NCBI GenBank assembly: GCA_963922205.1
Contig: CAWUHX010000514.1
Span: 25,754-89,753, forward strand
Direction: 5' to 3'
DNA: 64,000 nt
DNA from: Romanomermis culicivorax
Taxonomy: Eukaryota; Nematoda; Enoplea; Mermithida; Mermithidae
Shown: in pieces, positions 1 through 12,189 of the stretch
How positions within the stretch are numbered: position 1 is the stretch's first letter
Layout: every line of letters begins with the position of its first letter
Notes under the pieces: generated by a model
What the model was told of the DNA's origin: nothing
Databases searched by the model: none
What the model saw: only the letters and a program-made list of their open reading frames with translations
Program-made: the position numbers and the translations under genes

Positions 1-1
1 A

Positions 2-3000
2 ATACAAGTAATAAGGAGAGGCACACCAGCTAGTCCTCAGGAACAACATTTGCTGGATACGTACCCCAGAACAGCCCCATTCCACATTGAGGTTGTTATA
101 GGAGGTCGTAAGACAATGGCTTTAATTGACACAGGAGCTCAGTGCACTGTCATGTCGGCTAAGTTTCTGAAAGAAACTTTGGGCCCAGATTACACTGAAT
201 ATCCCAGGATATTAAATGTCACTGTAGCCAACGGTAAGACAGTCCAAGCCCATGGGTATATCCAATTTAGGATGGATACGTTGTGTGGACAGTTCCCCGT
301 AAAAGCAATTGTAATTCCTGAAGCAGGTGAAAATGTCATTGTAGGAACAGACTTTTTGGCTCATCCTCAGGTAGGAGCCATAATAGATTTCAGGAATAGG
401 ACGATGACGCTCAACAACCGTCAACAATGGATATACGTGACGCCGGACCAGCCCCAATCCAATTGTGGAGAGGTCATGACCACGAGCGCCGCGGAATCCA
501 CGATGAGCGCCGCCGACCAGTACCAGCCAAAGATTTGCCTGCTAAAGGTTTCGGTGCCAGTGGTGAGTGTGAATCCCATCTACTTACCTAGTGGTACTGA
601 TATACTTCTGAGAGCAAAGCTTTGGGATAAGGTAGGCGAAAATCGCCTCAATGGAATCATAATAGAGTCTGAAGACAATGAAGAAAGGTTCCACATTGAT
701 AGTACCATAGTAGATGGTACAAAAGATGATTTTGTTGTTATGGTATCCAACAACACAGGATCAGGATGCCATTTGAAAAGAAATCAAATAATTGGCCATA
801 CTAATTCAGTGTTGTGTGATACTGATAACGAAGATCAACTTAAGGGGAAGATAGTTGAGGATTTGGAGAAGCTGCAAACTTGTGCAGTCCAGGCTAGACC
901 TGATTCGACTCAAGTGGATGAGAAAGAGTTCAAGGAAGCCTTGTACAATATGCTAGCTAAATCCAACATACCATCTGAACAATTGGAACAAGCTTTACGG
1001 TGTCTCGCAAAATATAGAGACGTGTTCAGCTTGCCCAGTGATCCTCCAACTACTACACCCTATTTGACCTGTAAAATAAATACAGGGGATGCAGCACCTG
1101 TGGCAAAAAGGTACCACAGGACTGCCATAAATTTACGGCCACATGTTCGTGAGCATGTGCAAGATATGCTCAAGAAGGGTGTAATTGAGCCATCAAAGTC
1201 GCCTTGGGCAGCTCCGTTATTCCTTGTAGGTAAAAAGGATGGTACCAAGCGACCAGTAGTGGACTTTAGGGGTATAAATGATGTTACCAAGGATGATGAG
1301 TATCCCATTCCTAGAATGGATGACTATCTAGACTGTTTAGGTAAAGCCAAATTTTATACTACCCTAGATCTCAAATCAGGATATTGGCAAGTGCCAATGG
1401 ATGAAGAAAGCAAGGAGAAAACTGCTTTCATATGCCAAGAAGGGCTTTATCAATTTAAAGTCATGCCCTTTGGCCTAAAAAATGCGCCAGCCGAATTCCA
1501 GCGTATGATGGAAAGAGTTTTGCATCCATATGCTTGGAAAATCTGTCTAGTTTATATAGACGATATAATTGTGTTCTCAAATACGTTTGAGGAACACTTA
1601 GTTAATCTAGAGCTAGTCCTGCAAGCTCTAAGAAAGGCTCATTTGACCTTGAAGCCGGAGAAGTGTGAATTCCTGCCTGAGAGAGTTCATTTTTTAGGAC
1701 ATATCTTAAATTCGGATGGAGTTTCCCCAGATCCGAAAAAGGTCAAAGCTATAAATGATTTCCCATTCCCAGAGTCTAAACGTAAACTGCAAAGGTTTCT
1801 AGGTATGTTGCAGTGGTGTAAAAAGTTCATACCGGGTTTGGCCAAACACGCCGAACCGTTGTACAAACTAACTGGGAAGAACTGTGTTTGGGAAGTCACG
1901 GAGGTTCACCATCAGGCTTTTAGGAGCCTGAAAGAAGCACTATTGTCTGTGCCATTCCTTAGGTATCCGGTTTTGGATGGGTCTGCGGACTTTGTCCTTC
2001 AGACAGATGCCAGCGGAACGGCACTAGGAGCAGTCCTTTACCAGGAGACCAAGTCAGACCGCTGGGTAATTGCTTACAATAGCAGAATTTTAAAAGGGGA
2101 TGAGAAAAAGTGGTCAGCCACGGAAAGGGAGTGCTTGGCAATTGTGTATGGCTTGAAGTTATACAAGCACTACTTAGTGGGTCATAGGGTGATCATAAGA
2201 ACTGATCACAAACCTTTATTATCTATGAAGGTTAATGCCATGACCAATGGTAAGTTGAAGAGATGGTACTCATTCATCTCTCAGTTCAACCATAAACTAG
2301 AGTATGTGCCTGGAAAACAAAATGCCATGGCAGACTTTTTGTCCAGGATGGATGAACCAGACGATCAAGCGGAAAAGATACCGCCAAAATGGGAACACAT
2401 GTTCTCAGAGGGTAAACGAGAGTCTGGAAATCTGAAAGATCTTGAGGCACAGCTAATTGAGAAAAAACATCTCAATTTGGTAAAGAGATTCAGAATTCTG
2501 ACAGATCGGAATCCTGAAGACGGTACTCCGTTATATCTGGAGCCAAAAGGTAAGAATAATCAGAGGACTGAAGTAAGTCCGAGATTCACTCAAATTTATC
2601 CAGAAGATTCTGAGGGTGATCCAGAATCAAACTCGCCTGCAGACTTGATAAATGCCGTAACTACAAGGAGCATGGCGAAGGAAGCGGAGAAGAGTAATCA
2701 GGCTCAGATCCAGCCTGATGGCAATCAGGTCAACGGAAAGGTAAGTAGGGGAAACCAGGACAAAGGTAAGGAAAAAAGAGTAACCTGGTTATACCCAGAA
2801 AAGGAACAAGAGTTTACTTTGGCAGACCCAAAGGAGAATGAATTACCAAAAGGGCTAATTAGAGATGATCTCATGGCCCTCTTGCAGAGAAAAGATCAGG
2901 TATTACAACCATATTTTGATAGATTGGGTCCAAATGGGACAACCAAGTATCATAGTGGATTTTATATCCAAAATGAAGTGTTATACCGCGAAGCCGGACA

Positions 3001-4246
3001 GGGATCGGATGATCAAGTGGTCATCCCATCCTGCCTTAGGGACAATACTTTGCACCAGTACCACGGTGCCGTAATGATGACTCATCAGGGGTTCAAAAGA
3101 ACCCTTGCTATGATTAAAAAACGGTTCTGGTGGCCTGGAATTGAAAAGGATGTCAGGCACTGGATAAAATTTTGTCCAGTTTGTCAAATGGCTAATCAGG
3201 GAAACACAGAAATTCCACCACTGATACCAATTATTCCACAAGGTCCTTTTGACATAGTATCAGTGGATATCGTGGGTATTTCTCCACTTAGTGAGAAGAG
3301 ACCGTATGTCATAGTCTTTCAAGACTATTTTACAAAGTGGGTTGAAGCTGAACTGATCCCAGATCAGTCAGCTAGCACCGTTGTAGATACTTTTCTACAA
3401 GCTATTGTATTTAGGCACGGGACTCCACGGAGACTACTCAGCGATAGAGGAGGTTGTTTTACCTCAGATCTAATGAAGGAGATCTGCTAGTTATTGGAGT
3501 GTCAAAAAATTTTTACAACAGCCTACCACCCACAAGGAAATGGTATGGTAGAAAGGTTTAACCAGACACTCATCAAACAGCTCAGAAAGGTGGCCATCGA
3601 GGAAAAAGATAACTGGCCAAGATACTTGAGAGCCGTGGTGTTTGCATATAATGCCACACCACATGCAGCCACGGGGCAATCCCCATTTTCGTTGCTTAGA
3701 GGTCACGAGGCAACCTTCGGGTTAAACTTATCGAAAGCATACGATATTGTAATGCCGGACAGCAATGCTGAGGCATACAAATTTGTGTTGACAAATCATT
3801 TAGTCAACCTTTACGAGGATATTGCCAAAAATATCCAGAGTGCTGCCGAAAAATCGAAGAAATACTTCGATAAAAAGTCCAAACAAAATGGATTTAAAGA
3901 AAAGGATTGGGTTCTGCTCAAAGTAGATAAGCAGAAAAAACTAGCGCTACCATGGTCCGGTCCGTTCATAGTTACGGACATTTCGCGAGAAGCAGAGAAC
4001 GTTGTCACCATTGTGCATTGGGACAACCCGCTAAATCGCCAAACAGTTTCAATCAGCAGGTTGAAACATTTTCGTTACGAGACCACTAGGGTCTTGCCGC
4101 AAATAGCGCGAGCCAATCAGGACGCGCCACGTGACGAAAATGCGTCACTTTCCAATATGGCACAAACAGTTACGACTGGAGCGCCGATTCAAATGAAATC
4201 ATTTGAAAATTCGCTCAAGGCGAATCTATGCGCGATCTCGCGCTGA
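2..4246 (+). pseudogene. pol: Ty3/gypsy retrotransposon pol polyprotein (PR-RT-RNase H-INT), one in-frame stop
   Basis: The frame is open from the window edge, so the 5' part (gag or gag-pol junction) is cut off. Domains in order: aspartic protease with LIDTGAQC near base 125; reverse transcriptase with the YIDDIIVFS active site near base 1555; RNase H beginning with TDASG near 2005; integrase zinc finger (H..H..CPVCQ) at about 3080-3190; the DDE core with VDIVG near 3265 and LSDRGG near 3438; then VERFN near 3550 and a GPF-type C-terminal module (WSGPFIV) near 3955. No chromodomain is seen. A TAG at 3488-3490 interrupts the integrase core just after the second Asp; the same frame continues to 4246 with clear integrase homology. 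The copy is therefore probably inactive unless the stop is read through. Composition (richer in G/C and A/G than the surrounding DNA) resembles the ORF at 5575. Confidence 0.93.
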
Positions 4247-5574
4247 TTTTTTTTTTATTTTTTATTTTGTGTACATATCTCGCGCGTGTAAGTACTAATT
4301 TTAATTAAAATTGTGTTAATTTGTAATATTTATCGCGCTTATTCGTATTAATTTTGTAAATTTTTCATATTTATTTCAGACTTTGGGAAAAATTCTTCGG
4401 AATTTTAGACCAAAGTGACAACCCAAAAAATTTCCGACATTTTTTCCAAAAAATTAATTTTCAAATTTTTCATTTTTTCAAAATCAATCTATAGCTGCCC
4501 CGCTTATCTGAATTCTAAACTTCCATCGGAAGGAAGAAGTAAAATATTCCCCGAACCGCGATAAAAAGGAAATTAGCAAAATTGCTAGATTAAACCTTTT
4601 TCAGCGTTCAATAAAATTTTAAATTTTATAAATTTATTATTCGAAAAAGAAAAAATTTCGAAGCGTAAAGAAATGGGAAAGGGCGCGCGGAACCGCCAAC
4701 AAGCTCCGACGCGCCAGTGGTCGCACACAGAGCGCCACGTTGAATACGGCAGGGCCCAGCACCGCCAAGACAACCGTTTTTTTTCTTTATCGACGGTAAG
4801 TTTCGAACTTATTTTTATCAAACATTCTTGGAAACCGCAGGTAATGCCCAGAAGTCACTGGAAGACCAGCTCGGCGCCCCAAGGGGCAGACGAGGTTAGA
4901 ACTTAGAGGGAACGAAAAATGGGAGTACTGCGAAACGGAAGCTCGAAGCCAAGCAGGGAATTTCCAACTTGGAAATATACCTGATACCACCGAGAGCTAT
5001 ATGATTCAAGGGAAACCTAGAACCTTGGGTTCAGCCCGTTTTAATGTTTTATCATTCAAAAATTTATCAAAAATTATTTATTTTGAAATCAAATCAAATC
5101 ATATCACTTTTTCGATATCAAATTCATTAAAAATTATCAATCTCGAGCGCTATAAAAATTGTAAATACAGCGCCATAAATGGAGCGTAGTTGGTCGCTCA
5201 AGCAGCTGGTCAGAGATTGGTGTCCGATCAAGTGGTGGACAATCGGATCAGGTCTACCCTCCCCAACATATAGAGGTAGCAAGGGTAAGATTTGGTAAGG
5301 TGTTAGTTGCCTACCAGCTCAATGTTTGTATATCAGTGGCTCACCTAACAACCTGCACTAAATTTAATTTTCTGCGAAACTTAACCTGCTTGGTGTTGTG
5401 GTGCTGGTGTAGTATAGACCCGAAAATGCGCTGAAAAAAGGGGAATAAAACACTAAAATTAATAGTACTTTATGTTTAGATTATAACGTCAAACGGGCCG
5501 TACGAATCCACGAACTGGATCAGTGGTTCAAAGCCACATTTGGGTACTGGCCGGCCAATCCCAAGGAACCTCGA
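4247..5574 (+). other. Non-coding stretch after pol; candidate LTR and leader
   Basis: No convincing coding region. The first 400 bases are T-rich. A purine-rich stretch (AAAGAAATGGGAAAGGG) lies at 4668-4684 and another (GAAAAAAGGGGAATAAAA) at 5433-5450; either could be a polypurine tract. A TGG-starting segment, TGGTGTCCGATCAAG near 5219, could be a primer-binding site. If 4.25-5.2 kb were an LTR followed by a leader, pol on the left and the gag-like ORF on the right would be tandem copies sharing one LTR. I found no matching LTR elsewhere in the window, so this remains a hypothesis. Confidence 0.3.
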
Positions 5575-8500
5575 ATGGTAGACATCGGGAAGGTCAGCCA
5601 GGTACTCCATTTTATCCGAGAAGTGTCAATCTTCAGAGGACAACCAGTTTGTGGTTTCGACGTTGAAAAAGTCAACCAGGATAAGGTCGCCGCCTTGTTC
5701 AAAACAAGGGAGGTCGACAATCCAATGGGAAAGCAGTTTGCCCGATATATCAGCTTCGCGCTAACGAATGGTCAAACTTACGTTATTGATACAACGTCGA
5801 TGATGATCAAAGAGTGGACCAGCCTCCACGACTTCTTGAACTCCGACATGCTCTTCGCCGGATATGCCGTACTGGAAGATCTGGTGAGTATCTATAACGT
5901 TTGTGGCGCAGGGCGAGATAATAAGGACAGGGACAAAACTGTCCCCTTACGGGAATTTCTAAGAAAGACCAAAGGTCGATACTTTGACTTAGACCGTTTC
6001 GTCCTCACCATGGTAGGAGTAAACCTGGAGAAGAAATGCTTTCAGACAGGTATATGTCCCGAAACTTTTCGGTTAAAGGGACTGTTCACGGAATTTTATT
6101 TGATAGATGTGGGCCCCTACCAATATGACTTTTCGTTAAAAGCGAACGGTGATCGGTTTGCCAAAAGGGGTATATTGCCGGAAGAGCTCAGATACGCCGC
6201 TCTAGACGCATACTACTCCTTATTGGTCATGTTTGCCGCCATTCACTATGGCATGGCCGATCAACTGCTTATGCAAATGCAGATTTTCGACCATGACAAG
6301 GTGGATCCCAAAGAGATCAACACCATTGCCCTGCATTTTTATCAACAATATCTAATGATTCCGGGCAATGTGAATCGAGAAATGGGGCTAGGTACCCCAG
6401 TTATGGAAACCGATCAGGTTCAACCAAATATGGTCTATCACATGATGAAGTGTGAGATGTATAACCGTTGGGCGGTACAGATGCAGGGAAATAACACAGG
6501 TTATTATACCGCGCCCACGGAGTGTAATCCAGTTCGTCCGCAGGGAGTTCAGCTGCCAAGTGGTTTCTACCCACTACTTCCAAGAGATAACAAACCAATG
6601 AAGGATGACGGATACACCACAGATAGTGATCCCGACGAAATCCAGGACGTCCAGATACCAGACTGGGTTAATATTTCAAAAGATATCCTGGAAAATCTCA
6701 AGTCAGGTGGAGCCTACTGGGATTTAGACGGGAAAATTTCTTTGACTTTATACGAAAACGCCAAGCTATACTGGCAACAAGCCGGGAAGCCCGATACTAT
6801 TCCACAAGAGGTGTTTTCCTCTAATAACCACTACCCAGTGGGTATCGAGGGCCATAGACAGGCCTATAAGACCAATTTTTACACGCCAAACTTGGCAAAA
6901 ATTTCAGGTATGCTGGATGAGCGAAACTTCCCAGAGTTAGAGGTCATCTGCAAATTTATGCCATTGGCTTATCATTTGGCATGGCATCATTCCAGAGCGG
7001 AGTGCGACTATGAAACTAGCGCTCTGCTAAACTATAACTTTCTAAATAGTTATACTAAAGAAGGCCAGGAAATGATAAAGAAAATGTCCTGGAAGTCAGG
7101 CGACCGCCTGGCTTACTATTTAGAATTAGCAGCGACGCTACCGCCGTCGGAACCCCGCTTTCCATCTAAAAAAGGGGTATACGCATGGCAGAATCGGTTC
7201 GGTTTTGTCCCGCTACGATTTCGAGAAGCCGAGGAGATCCTACAAATTGGCGATGACAAATCGCTATTGAAGGACGGAGCCTACAAGGTAAATCCTTATT
7301 TCTATGTAACTTTTTACTATGTAGGCTTCGAGACTTTAACGCCGGGACTGCGGTATCCCATGATGGAAGACGCATCGCCAACCGACTACCCGATTACCTA
7401 CGCACCAAGAAATCCGCTCGAGCTCAGACCGGAGTTTGTCAGTAAAAGCTTCCGGGAGAGAACAATGGCTTCAGAAATGCCCGGGTATACATTAACATAT
7501 ACCCCAGCCGGTGAGTTAATTTCTAAGGTACCGGTAAATCGTCCCTCAACTTCCCAAACAGCGCAAGCCGGAGGGACGGGACAGGTCAAGGCGCAGACGC
7601 AGGCGCTAGCGCCAGTGGTCAAAGCTACACCAGCTTTGGACACTGCTGCTACGCAGGCAGCTGCAGTAGTTGTCGTGGTGCCGCCGCCAATCCAACCAGC
7701 GGTGGCACAGCCGACTCAAGTACCTCAAGTACAACAACCGGCCGAGCCTGAGCCAGAGGTTGTCACCATAATGCAATCAGTACCTCCAGCACCAGCTGTT
7801 TTGCCGGCTAAAGTAAAGCAGCTGTTGCCGAAGATACGAAATTCAGACTCTGAGTCCAGTTCAGAGGAGGATGTAGAAGAAGAAGAAGAGGGTGAAATCC
7901 TCGAATCTGAGGGCCAGACATCAGAGAATAAGGATGCGATGGAGGCCAAAACTCAGAAACAGGCTCTTGAGGAGGAAAAAATCCAGACTCAAATTGACGA
8001 AGCAGTCACCAAAATGTCAGGGATCGATGTCAGACTGGAGAAGATGCAGGAAGCATCCCAGGAGATACCTGTGAAGGCCAAAGATCCTAAGGATCATGAC
8101 CGTCAAGCGAAGCAAGAGGCCCTACAGGCCAAAATTCAGGAACAGAGAAGGCTGACGCAGCAGGAATTCCTGCGTCAGAGGGCAATCCAAAGAAAGCTGA
8201 AGGAGCAGGCACTAGCCGACGATAGCTCAGATTCAGCCATTGCAGCGACAGAGCTGATGAGGAGGGGAAGAATTGCCGAGGAAGGTATTCCTGGAATTTA
8301 TTCCCCAGACAAAGTTCAGCAGATGTTAGCTGAAGGGATGTCGGAAAAATTTATCCGACACCTAGCCAAGGAAAAGGTAAGGCGTAGAAAGAGGATAGGT
8401 AAGGCCAAGCGACGCAGACTTGCAGCTCAAGGACAGCAGCAACAAGGAGCGGCCGCCACCGGATCTGAAAACGACGCCTACGATACGGCCGAAGAAACGA

Positions 8501-8880
8501 CGACCCCACAATACTCGACGAGCCAAAAGTCGAGATCGGAGACTTCAAAGAGTCAGACGAGAACGGAGACTTCAAAAAGTCAGACGCGAACGGAGACCTC
8601 CATAGGCCAGACAAAATCAGATAGGACAACAGGGTCCACTGCGACAACTTCGTACACTCAGACGCGAACGGTATCGAAAACCGGCGGAGAGGTTAGTACT
8701 TCTTCTGGCAAAAGTAAATCTGTGCCCTCCAGCTATACCGCAAGAAGTAGCAAACCTGCGGGAAGCGTATTGGTGAAGCCCGATCTTGAATCGGAGGAAA
8801 AATTGATCAAGAAGGTCAAACTGAATGTGGTAGCTAGTAGACCCGAAAGGGAACCACAGCAGTTTGTCACTCCTGGTTAG
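5575..8880 (+). CDS. Gag-like polyprotein with N-terminal DEDDy 3'-5' exonuclease domain
   Basis: 1,101 residues from the first ATG; the open frame runs upstream to about 5450 without a Met, so the true N terminus may be longer or spliced (a TTTAG acceptor lies near 5478). Residues about 20-235 show an RNase D/WRN-type exonuclease fold signature: Exo I D29-V-E31, Exo II G96xxxxxD102, and Exo III Y207-A-A-L-D211 in [13 protein letters not shown]. All five DEDDy residues are present. Residues 240-650 are unrecognised. Then come a Pro/Gln/Ala-rich linker, an acidic block ([14 protein letters not shown], about residues 762-776), a long charged coiled coil, a basic [15 protein letters not shown] segment and Ser/Thr repeats (SKSQTRTET). 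The frame ends at a TAG, but homology-like coding continues beyond it. The retroelement nature is inferred from the neighbouring pol and the nucleic-acid-binding tail. It could instead be a host-derived or unrelated mobile gene. Confidence 0.7.
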   Translation: MVDIGKVSQVLHFIREVSIFRGQPVCGFDVEKVNQDKVAALFKTREVDNPMGKQFARYISFALTNGQTYVIDTTSMMIKEWTSLHDFLNSDMLFAGYAVLEDLVSIYNVCGAGRDNKDRDKTVPLREFLRKTKGRYFDLDRFVLTMVGVNLEKKCFQTGICPETFRLKGLFTEFYLIDVGPYQYDFSLKANGDRFAKRGILPEELRYAALDAYYSLLVMFAAIHYGMADQLLMQMQIFDHDKVDPKEINTIALHFYQQYLMIPGNVNREMGLGTPVMETDQVQPNMVYHMMKCEMYNRWAVQMQGNNTGYYTAPTECNPVRPQGVQLPSGFYPLLPRDNKPMKDDGYTTDSDPDEIQDVQIPDWVNISKDILENLKSGGAYWDLDGKISLTLYENAKLYWQQAGKPDTIPQEVFSSNNHYPVGIEGHRQAYKTNFYTPNLAKISGMLDERNFPELEVICKFMPLAYHLAWHHSRAECDYETSALLNYNFLNSYTKEGQEMIKKMSWKSGDRLAYYLELAATLPPSEPRFPSKKGVYAWQNRFGFVPLRFREAEEILQIGDDKSLLKDGAYKVNPYFYVTFYYVGFETLTPGLRYPMMEDASPTDYPITYAPRNPLELRPEFVSKSFRERTMASEMPGYTLTYTPAGELISKVPVNRPSTSQTAQAGGTGQVKAQTQALAPVVKATPALDTAATQAAAVVVVVPPPIQPAVAQPTQVPQVQQPAEPEPEVVTIMQSVPPAPAVLPAKVKQLLPKIRNSDSESSSEEDVEEEEEGEILESEGQTSENKDAMEAKTQKQALEEEKIQTQIDEAVTKMSGIDVRLEKMQEASQEIPVKAKDPKDHDRQAKQEALQAKIQEQRRLTQQEFLRQRAIQRKLKEQALADDSSDSAIAATELMRRGRIAEEGIPGIYSPDKVQQMLAEGMSEKFIRHLAKEKVRRRKRIGKAKRRRLAAQGQQQQGAAATGSENDAYDTAEETTTPQYSTSQKSRSETSKSQTRTETSKSQTRTETSIGQTKSDRTTGSTATTSYTQTRTVSKTGGEVSTSSGKSKSVPSSYTARSSKPAGSVLVKPDLESEEKLIKKVKLNVVASRPEREPQQFVTPG

Positions 8881-9998
8881 TTAGCCGAAACTCTGATTGA
8901 TTATTGGGAGTGGCAGCGGGAACAAAGGTGTTTAATTGGGCCGATCTCTTTTGAAAATCCAGAGGTCGCCAATTATTTCGCCTTTGATCGGCAAGAACGG
9001 CCGATAATTTACAGAATGGTCATTGACGCCATGGCCGAGATTCACGAAAATTACCCCCAGCAATTCGAAATGCAGGGCGGATTTATGTTCGCATCCCTGA
9101 GGAGATCTGGGAATGGATAATTTTAATTCTCATCCCCAGATGGCTTCAGGACTACGATGCCTCAGACGTCTTTACAGCCATTAGGTATGTGACCCTAATG
9201 ATTTTTCTTCAGTTGGACTTCGCTCCGATCACGCCAATGGCAATTGGTAGGTGGTATGCCCAGGCGTGTTCGTTTGCGAACAGACAACTAGTCGTTGAGG
9301 CCCAGGGAAACCGCGTAGACGATGTCTACATTGCAGCCTTTAATCAGTATATTTTTATGGGCTCGCAAAGGTTAAACCAGATGGGTGTTAAGAGGAAGGC
9401 ACCAGGCGATGACAGGTCGCAAGCTGATAAATTTCAGCGAACGGCTGCCAAGAGCCCGAGTAAGTTCAAGGTGCCTAGACTCCCTCCGGCTAAGAAACAA
9501 CCACCGATGATACAACAATCATCGGCTACGACCAGCCAGAGGTCATATAGTGAAGCTGCTAGCACTTCTTACAAAAGTCCGCTTTCTCGATCAAAATCAA
9601 TTTCATCTAAATCTCTTAATTCAACTTACCGGACACAAAAACCACAACGCAGCAGCTCCACTAGCAGTGGTCAAAGGCAGCAGGGGAGAGACGATATGTT
9701 CTCAAACCCGGCCCCGTACAGGGCTAGACCGGGGTATGACCAAGGTCAACCCAGGGGAGGCTTCAGAGGGCGCCCTCAGCGACCTTACAGAGGCCGAGGA
9801 ACCTGGCAACACCAAGGTCAAGACCCGGATGCTCAATTCCATAATCCGAATTTTATGCCGCTAGGTAGACGCGGCGGAAGCCAACAAGGCCAAAATAGAG
9901 GCCAAGACGGAGGTCAAACCCGAGGCCAACCAGGTCAGAGGGGGTACTATCAAGGTAGACCTCGAGGAGGCTACCGAGGCGGCGGGCAGCAGCAGTAA
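8881..9998 (+). pseudogene. C-terminal continuation of the gag-like protein, RGG-rich
   Basis: After the TAG at 8878-8880 the same frame stays open for about 80 codons to a TAA at 9118. Another frame then carries on to 9998, the two overlapping between about 9063 and 9117. One nonsense change plus one indel therefore separates this from the upstream ORF. The first half is Trp- and Tyr-rich and hydrophobic ([16 protein letters not shown]), possibly a capsid-like helical region. The last 110 residues are a low-complexity RGG/QG tail (GGFRGRPQRPYRGRG, GRPRGGYRGGGQQQ) typical of RNA-binding proteins and of Gag proteins lacking a zinc knuckle. No CCHC knuckle and no protease follow, so pol is missing downstream. 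Confidence 0.6.
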
Positions 9999-11470
9999 AT
10001 AGCCGCAAAATTTTGGCCCAAAAATCTCTTTTTCGTACATATATTTTTACTTATTTCATAAAACACAAAACCCAAAAACACTAATAAAATCACAAAAAAA
10101 TCAAAAAACAAAAAATCCAAAAACATTTCTTTTCGGTGCTGCTGGCCATCAAAAATCTCTTTTTTGACAAAACCGGTGCAAAAACGCAACCGTAAAAAAT
10201 ATTTTAACTTTTGGCCACATTCTTGCTCAAATTTTTTAGCGCATTTTAAATTTTGTGATATCCGTACATTCCCGCGTCGTCTTTTTGTATCGTAATATAA
10301 TCTCGTATTTTAGTTTAATTTAGAAAAAATAGAGACGCGGGAAGTCGATTTGCATGCGGTTAGACCCACAGCCAACGAATTGACACAGCATGCAGACCGA
10401 GCGGCCGAGCCCGAAGCCGACCACACATCCGGCACCGACGTTTACGTCATACTCCTTAGGGCAGGAGGTTATTCCATCAACGCCGAGGTCAAAATGGACG
10501 TCACTTGCCAGCCATTGCGGCGAAGCCCTTGGTATTCGTTGTGTCCAACGACCAGCACAGGAGTTCTATTAGGACAGACTGTGAAACGGGAGTCCGGTGA
10601 GACAAACTGTTTATCAGGAGTCAGCCGGAATTGTAGATTTTTTTTTCTTTTTGATTAATTCTTTTTAATGCCGGGGTAACCCGGCCAAAAGTTTTTTTTC
10701 TACGTCCCGTAGGTCGGTTTCGACGCGCGAGGGATGTTGGGCACCCTGTTGATGCCAATTCGTGTGGGGAAATCGACATGCAAATCGACGACAGGGACGA
10801 CCAGCGGCGCAGACATTTGCATAGAATGGAGCGCCACCAAAAGACCAAGAAAGATAGTGAAAGTCATTCTTCACTTAATATCGTTTTTGTTATATTTTTT
10901 GACATATTTGCTGGCGTCCCTAAATACAATTTTCCCAGCAACTTGTGTTCTTACTGAGTTATTCACTGTGGTATACCCACATTCGTTTTGCATAATTCGT
11001 CGGATTTATTGTTTAATATATTCGTTTGTTTATTTAGATATTATTAGCGATCAACGAAGGCGGAGGGCCAAAGGCCCAGGCGCCGGCTTACATCAAGTAA
11101 GTTTTGGGAAACCCCTTTCGGGTTATACCCAAGTAAGTTTATCCCTGAGGGGATTCCTTGTCTCATCTAGGAGACTGCGGAGGACCTTGGTAAGGCCCCC
11201 GTATTTAGAACAAAGTTTATCTTTGTTGTTGTAGGTCTGGGGATAACCGGACTGTTGCACAGATCACCGAGGCTTAGCCAAGGTATCAGTTCTAACAGGT
11301 CAGTTCAGACCCAATCTTTTCTTACGCCTCTTAAGGAAAGACCTGCACAACATCTTGCACTTTGCCTTCAGTGACGATCAGAAAACCTAATTATCAAGAT
11401 GTGTGGACGTCGAAGTCTGAAGTGAACATTACGGACAATTGATAAAAAATCCGACTTGCATCGGCTTATT
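9999..11470 (+). other. Unassigned stretch after the gag-like gene
   Basis: 10.0-10.3 kb is A/C- and T-rich filler. Open frames at 10350-10658 and about 10698-10980 have a more coding-like composition (the second contains a basic run, QRRRHLHRMERHQK), but I recognise no family. 11.07-11.20 kb contains two copies of CAAGTAAGTTT separated by GC-rich hairpin-forming bits such as GGGAAACCCC and CCCTGAGGGG. It may be the degraded 3' part or LTR of the retroelement, but no direct repeat with 4.2-5.5 kb was found by eye. Confidence 0.25.
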
Positions 11471-11559
11471 TTTGATGTTCGCCGCTAAACGATTATATGG
11501 GGTCATCAAAGAAAAAGGTCAATCGTGAGATGACGAATATTTTCAAGCTGCTGTGTTGA

Positions 11560-11790
11560 GTCAGAACGTTATTCTATTCGTGCTTGCTGTTGGGAAATCC
11601 GTTTTTGTCTACGACAAAGCACCATGCATGAGAGCAAATCTGACGCAACGTCCATTGATTACCAAAAATATCAACTTTTGGGTTTAATGATTTATGGCCT
11701 GGAAACTCGCCCAATCTCAATCCGACTAAGAATTTTGGGGAAAATGTAAAGAACAAGGTTGAAAATCTTATGCATGTGGAATAAAGATCC
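11560..11790 (+). pseudogene. Tc1/mariner transposase remnant
   Basis: Two frames give recognisable pieces of a Tc1-like DDE transposase: YDKAPCMRANLT near 11607 (equivalent to the family's DNAPCH block with the catalytic Asp changed) and, after a frameshift, WPGNSPNLNPTKNFGENVKN near 11697 (equivalent to WP..SPDLNPIE). Stops and frameshifts make it non-functional. It lies 0.4 kb upstream of a GALNT exon, so it probably inserted in that gene's intron. Confidence 0.75.
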
Positions 11791-12189
11791 TGGCGTCATT
11801 CACATGCCACCTTGTTGAAAAAATTGTAATTTGTGTCGTCAGATTTCAAATTTAATCAAGATCTTTTCGATGGGCTGTTATGTTTCATGCCTGATCGTCT
11901 TGGACAAGTTAGGGAAGCTGCTGGTGGGTATACGAATTACTGAAATTCAAAATGTTTTGCGTAGAATGGAATGAGTTAGTCATTGTTTTATTATGGTAAA
12001 AAATTAATTAATTAATCAAGTAAAAAATTCAAAAAATTAATTAATTAACCTTACAGTAATAAAAATAGCACCGTTGAACGCAGAAATAAACTTTTCTATA
12101 AACAACATTTTTCTCTCTTAATTGGAAGTGAGTTTTTAGAGGGAGCAGATAGATTCGCAACAGCTATCTTAAATCTATTCTTTCTCTAG

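Noticed and set aside
8351..8647. Open frame on the - strand inside the gag-like gene
   Set aside because: Shadow of the + strand coding region with no homology of its own.
9063..9117. Programmed -1 frameshift in the gag-like gene
   Set aside because: No X XXY YYZ slippery heptamer in the overlap and an extra upstream TAG; decay is simpler.
4247..11350. LTR pair flanking the gag-like gene
   Set aside because: Comparison by eye of 4.25-5.5 kb with 10.0-11.35 kb shows no shared long direct repeat.
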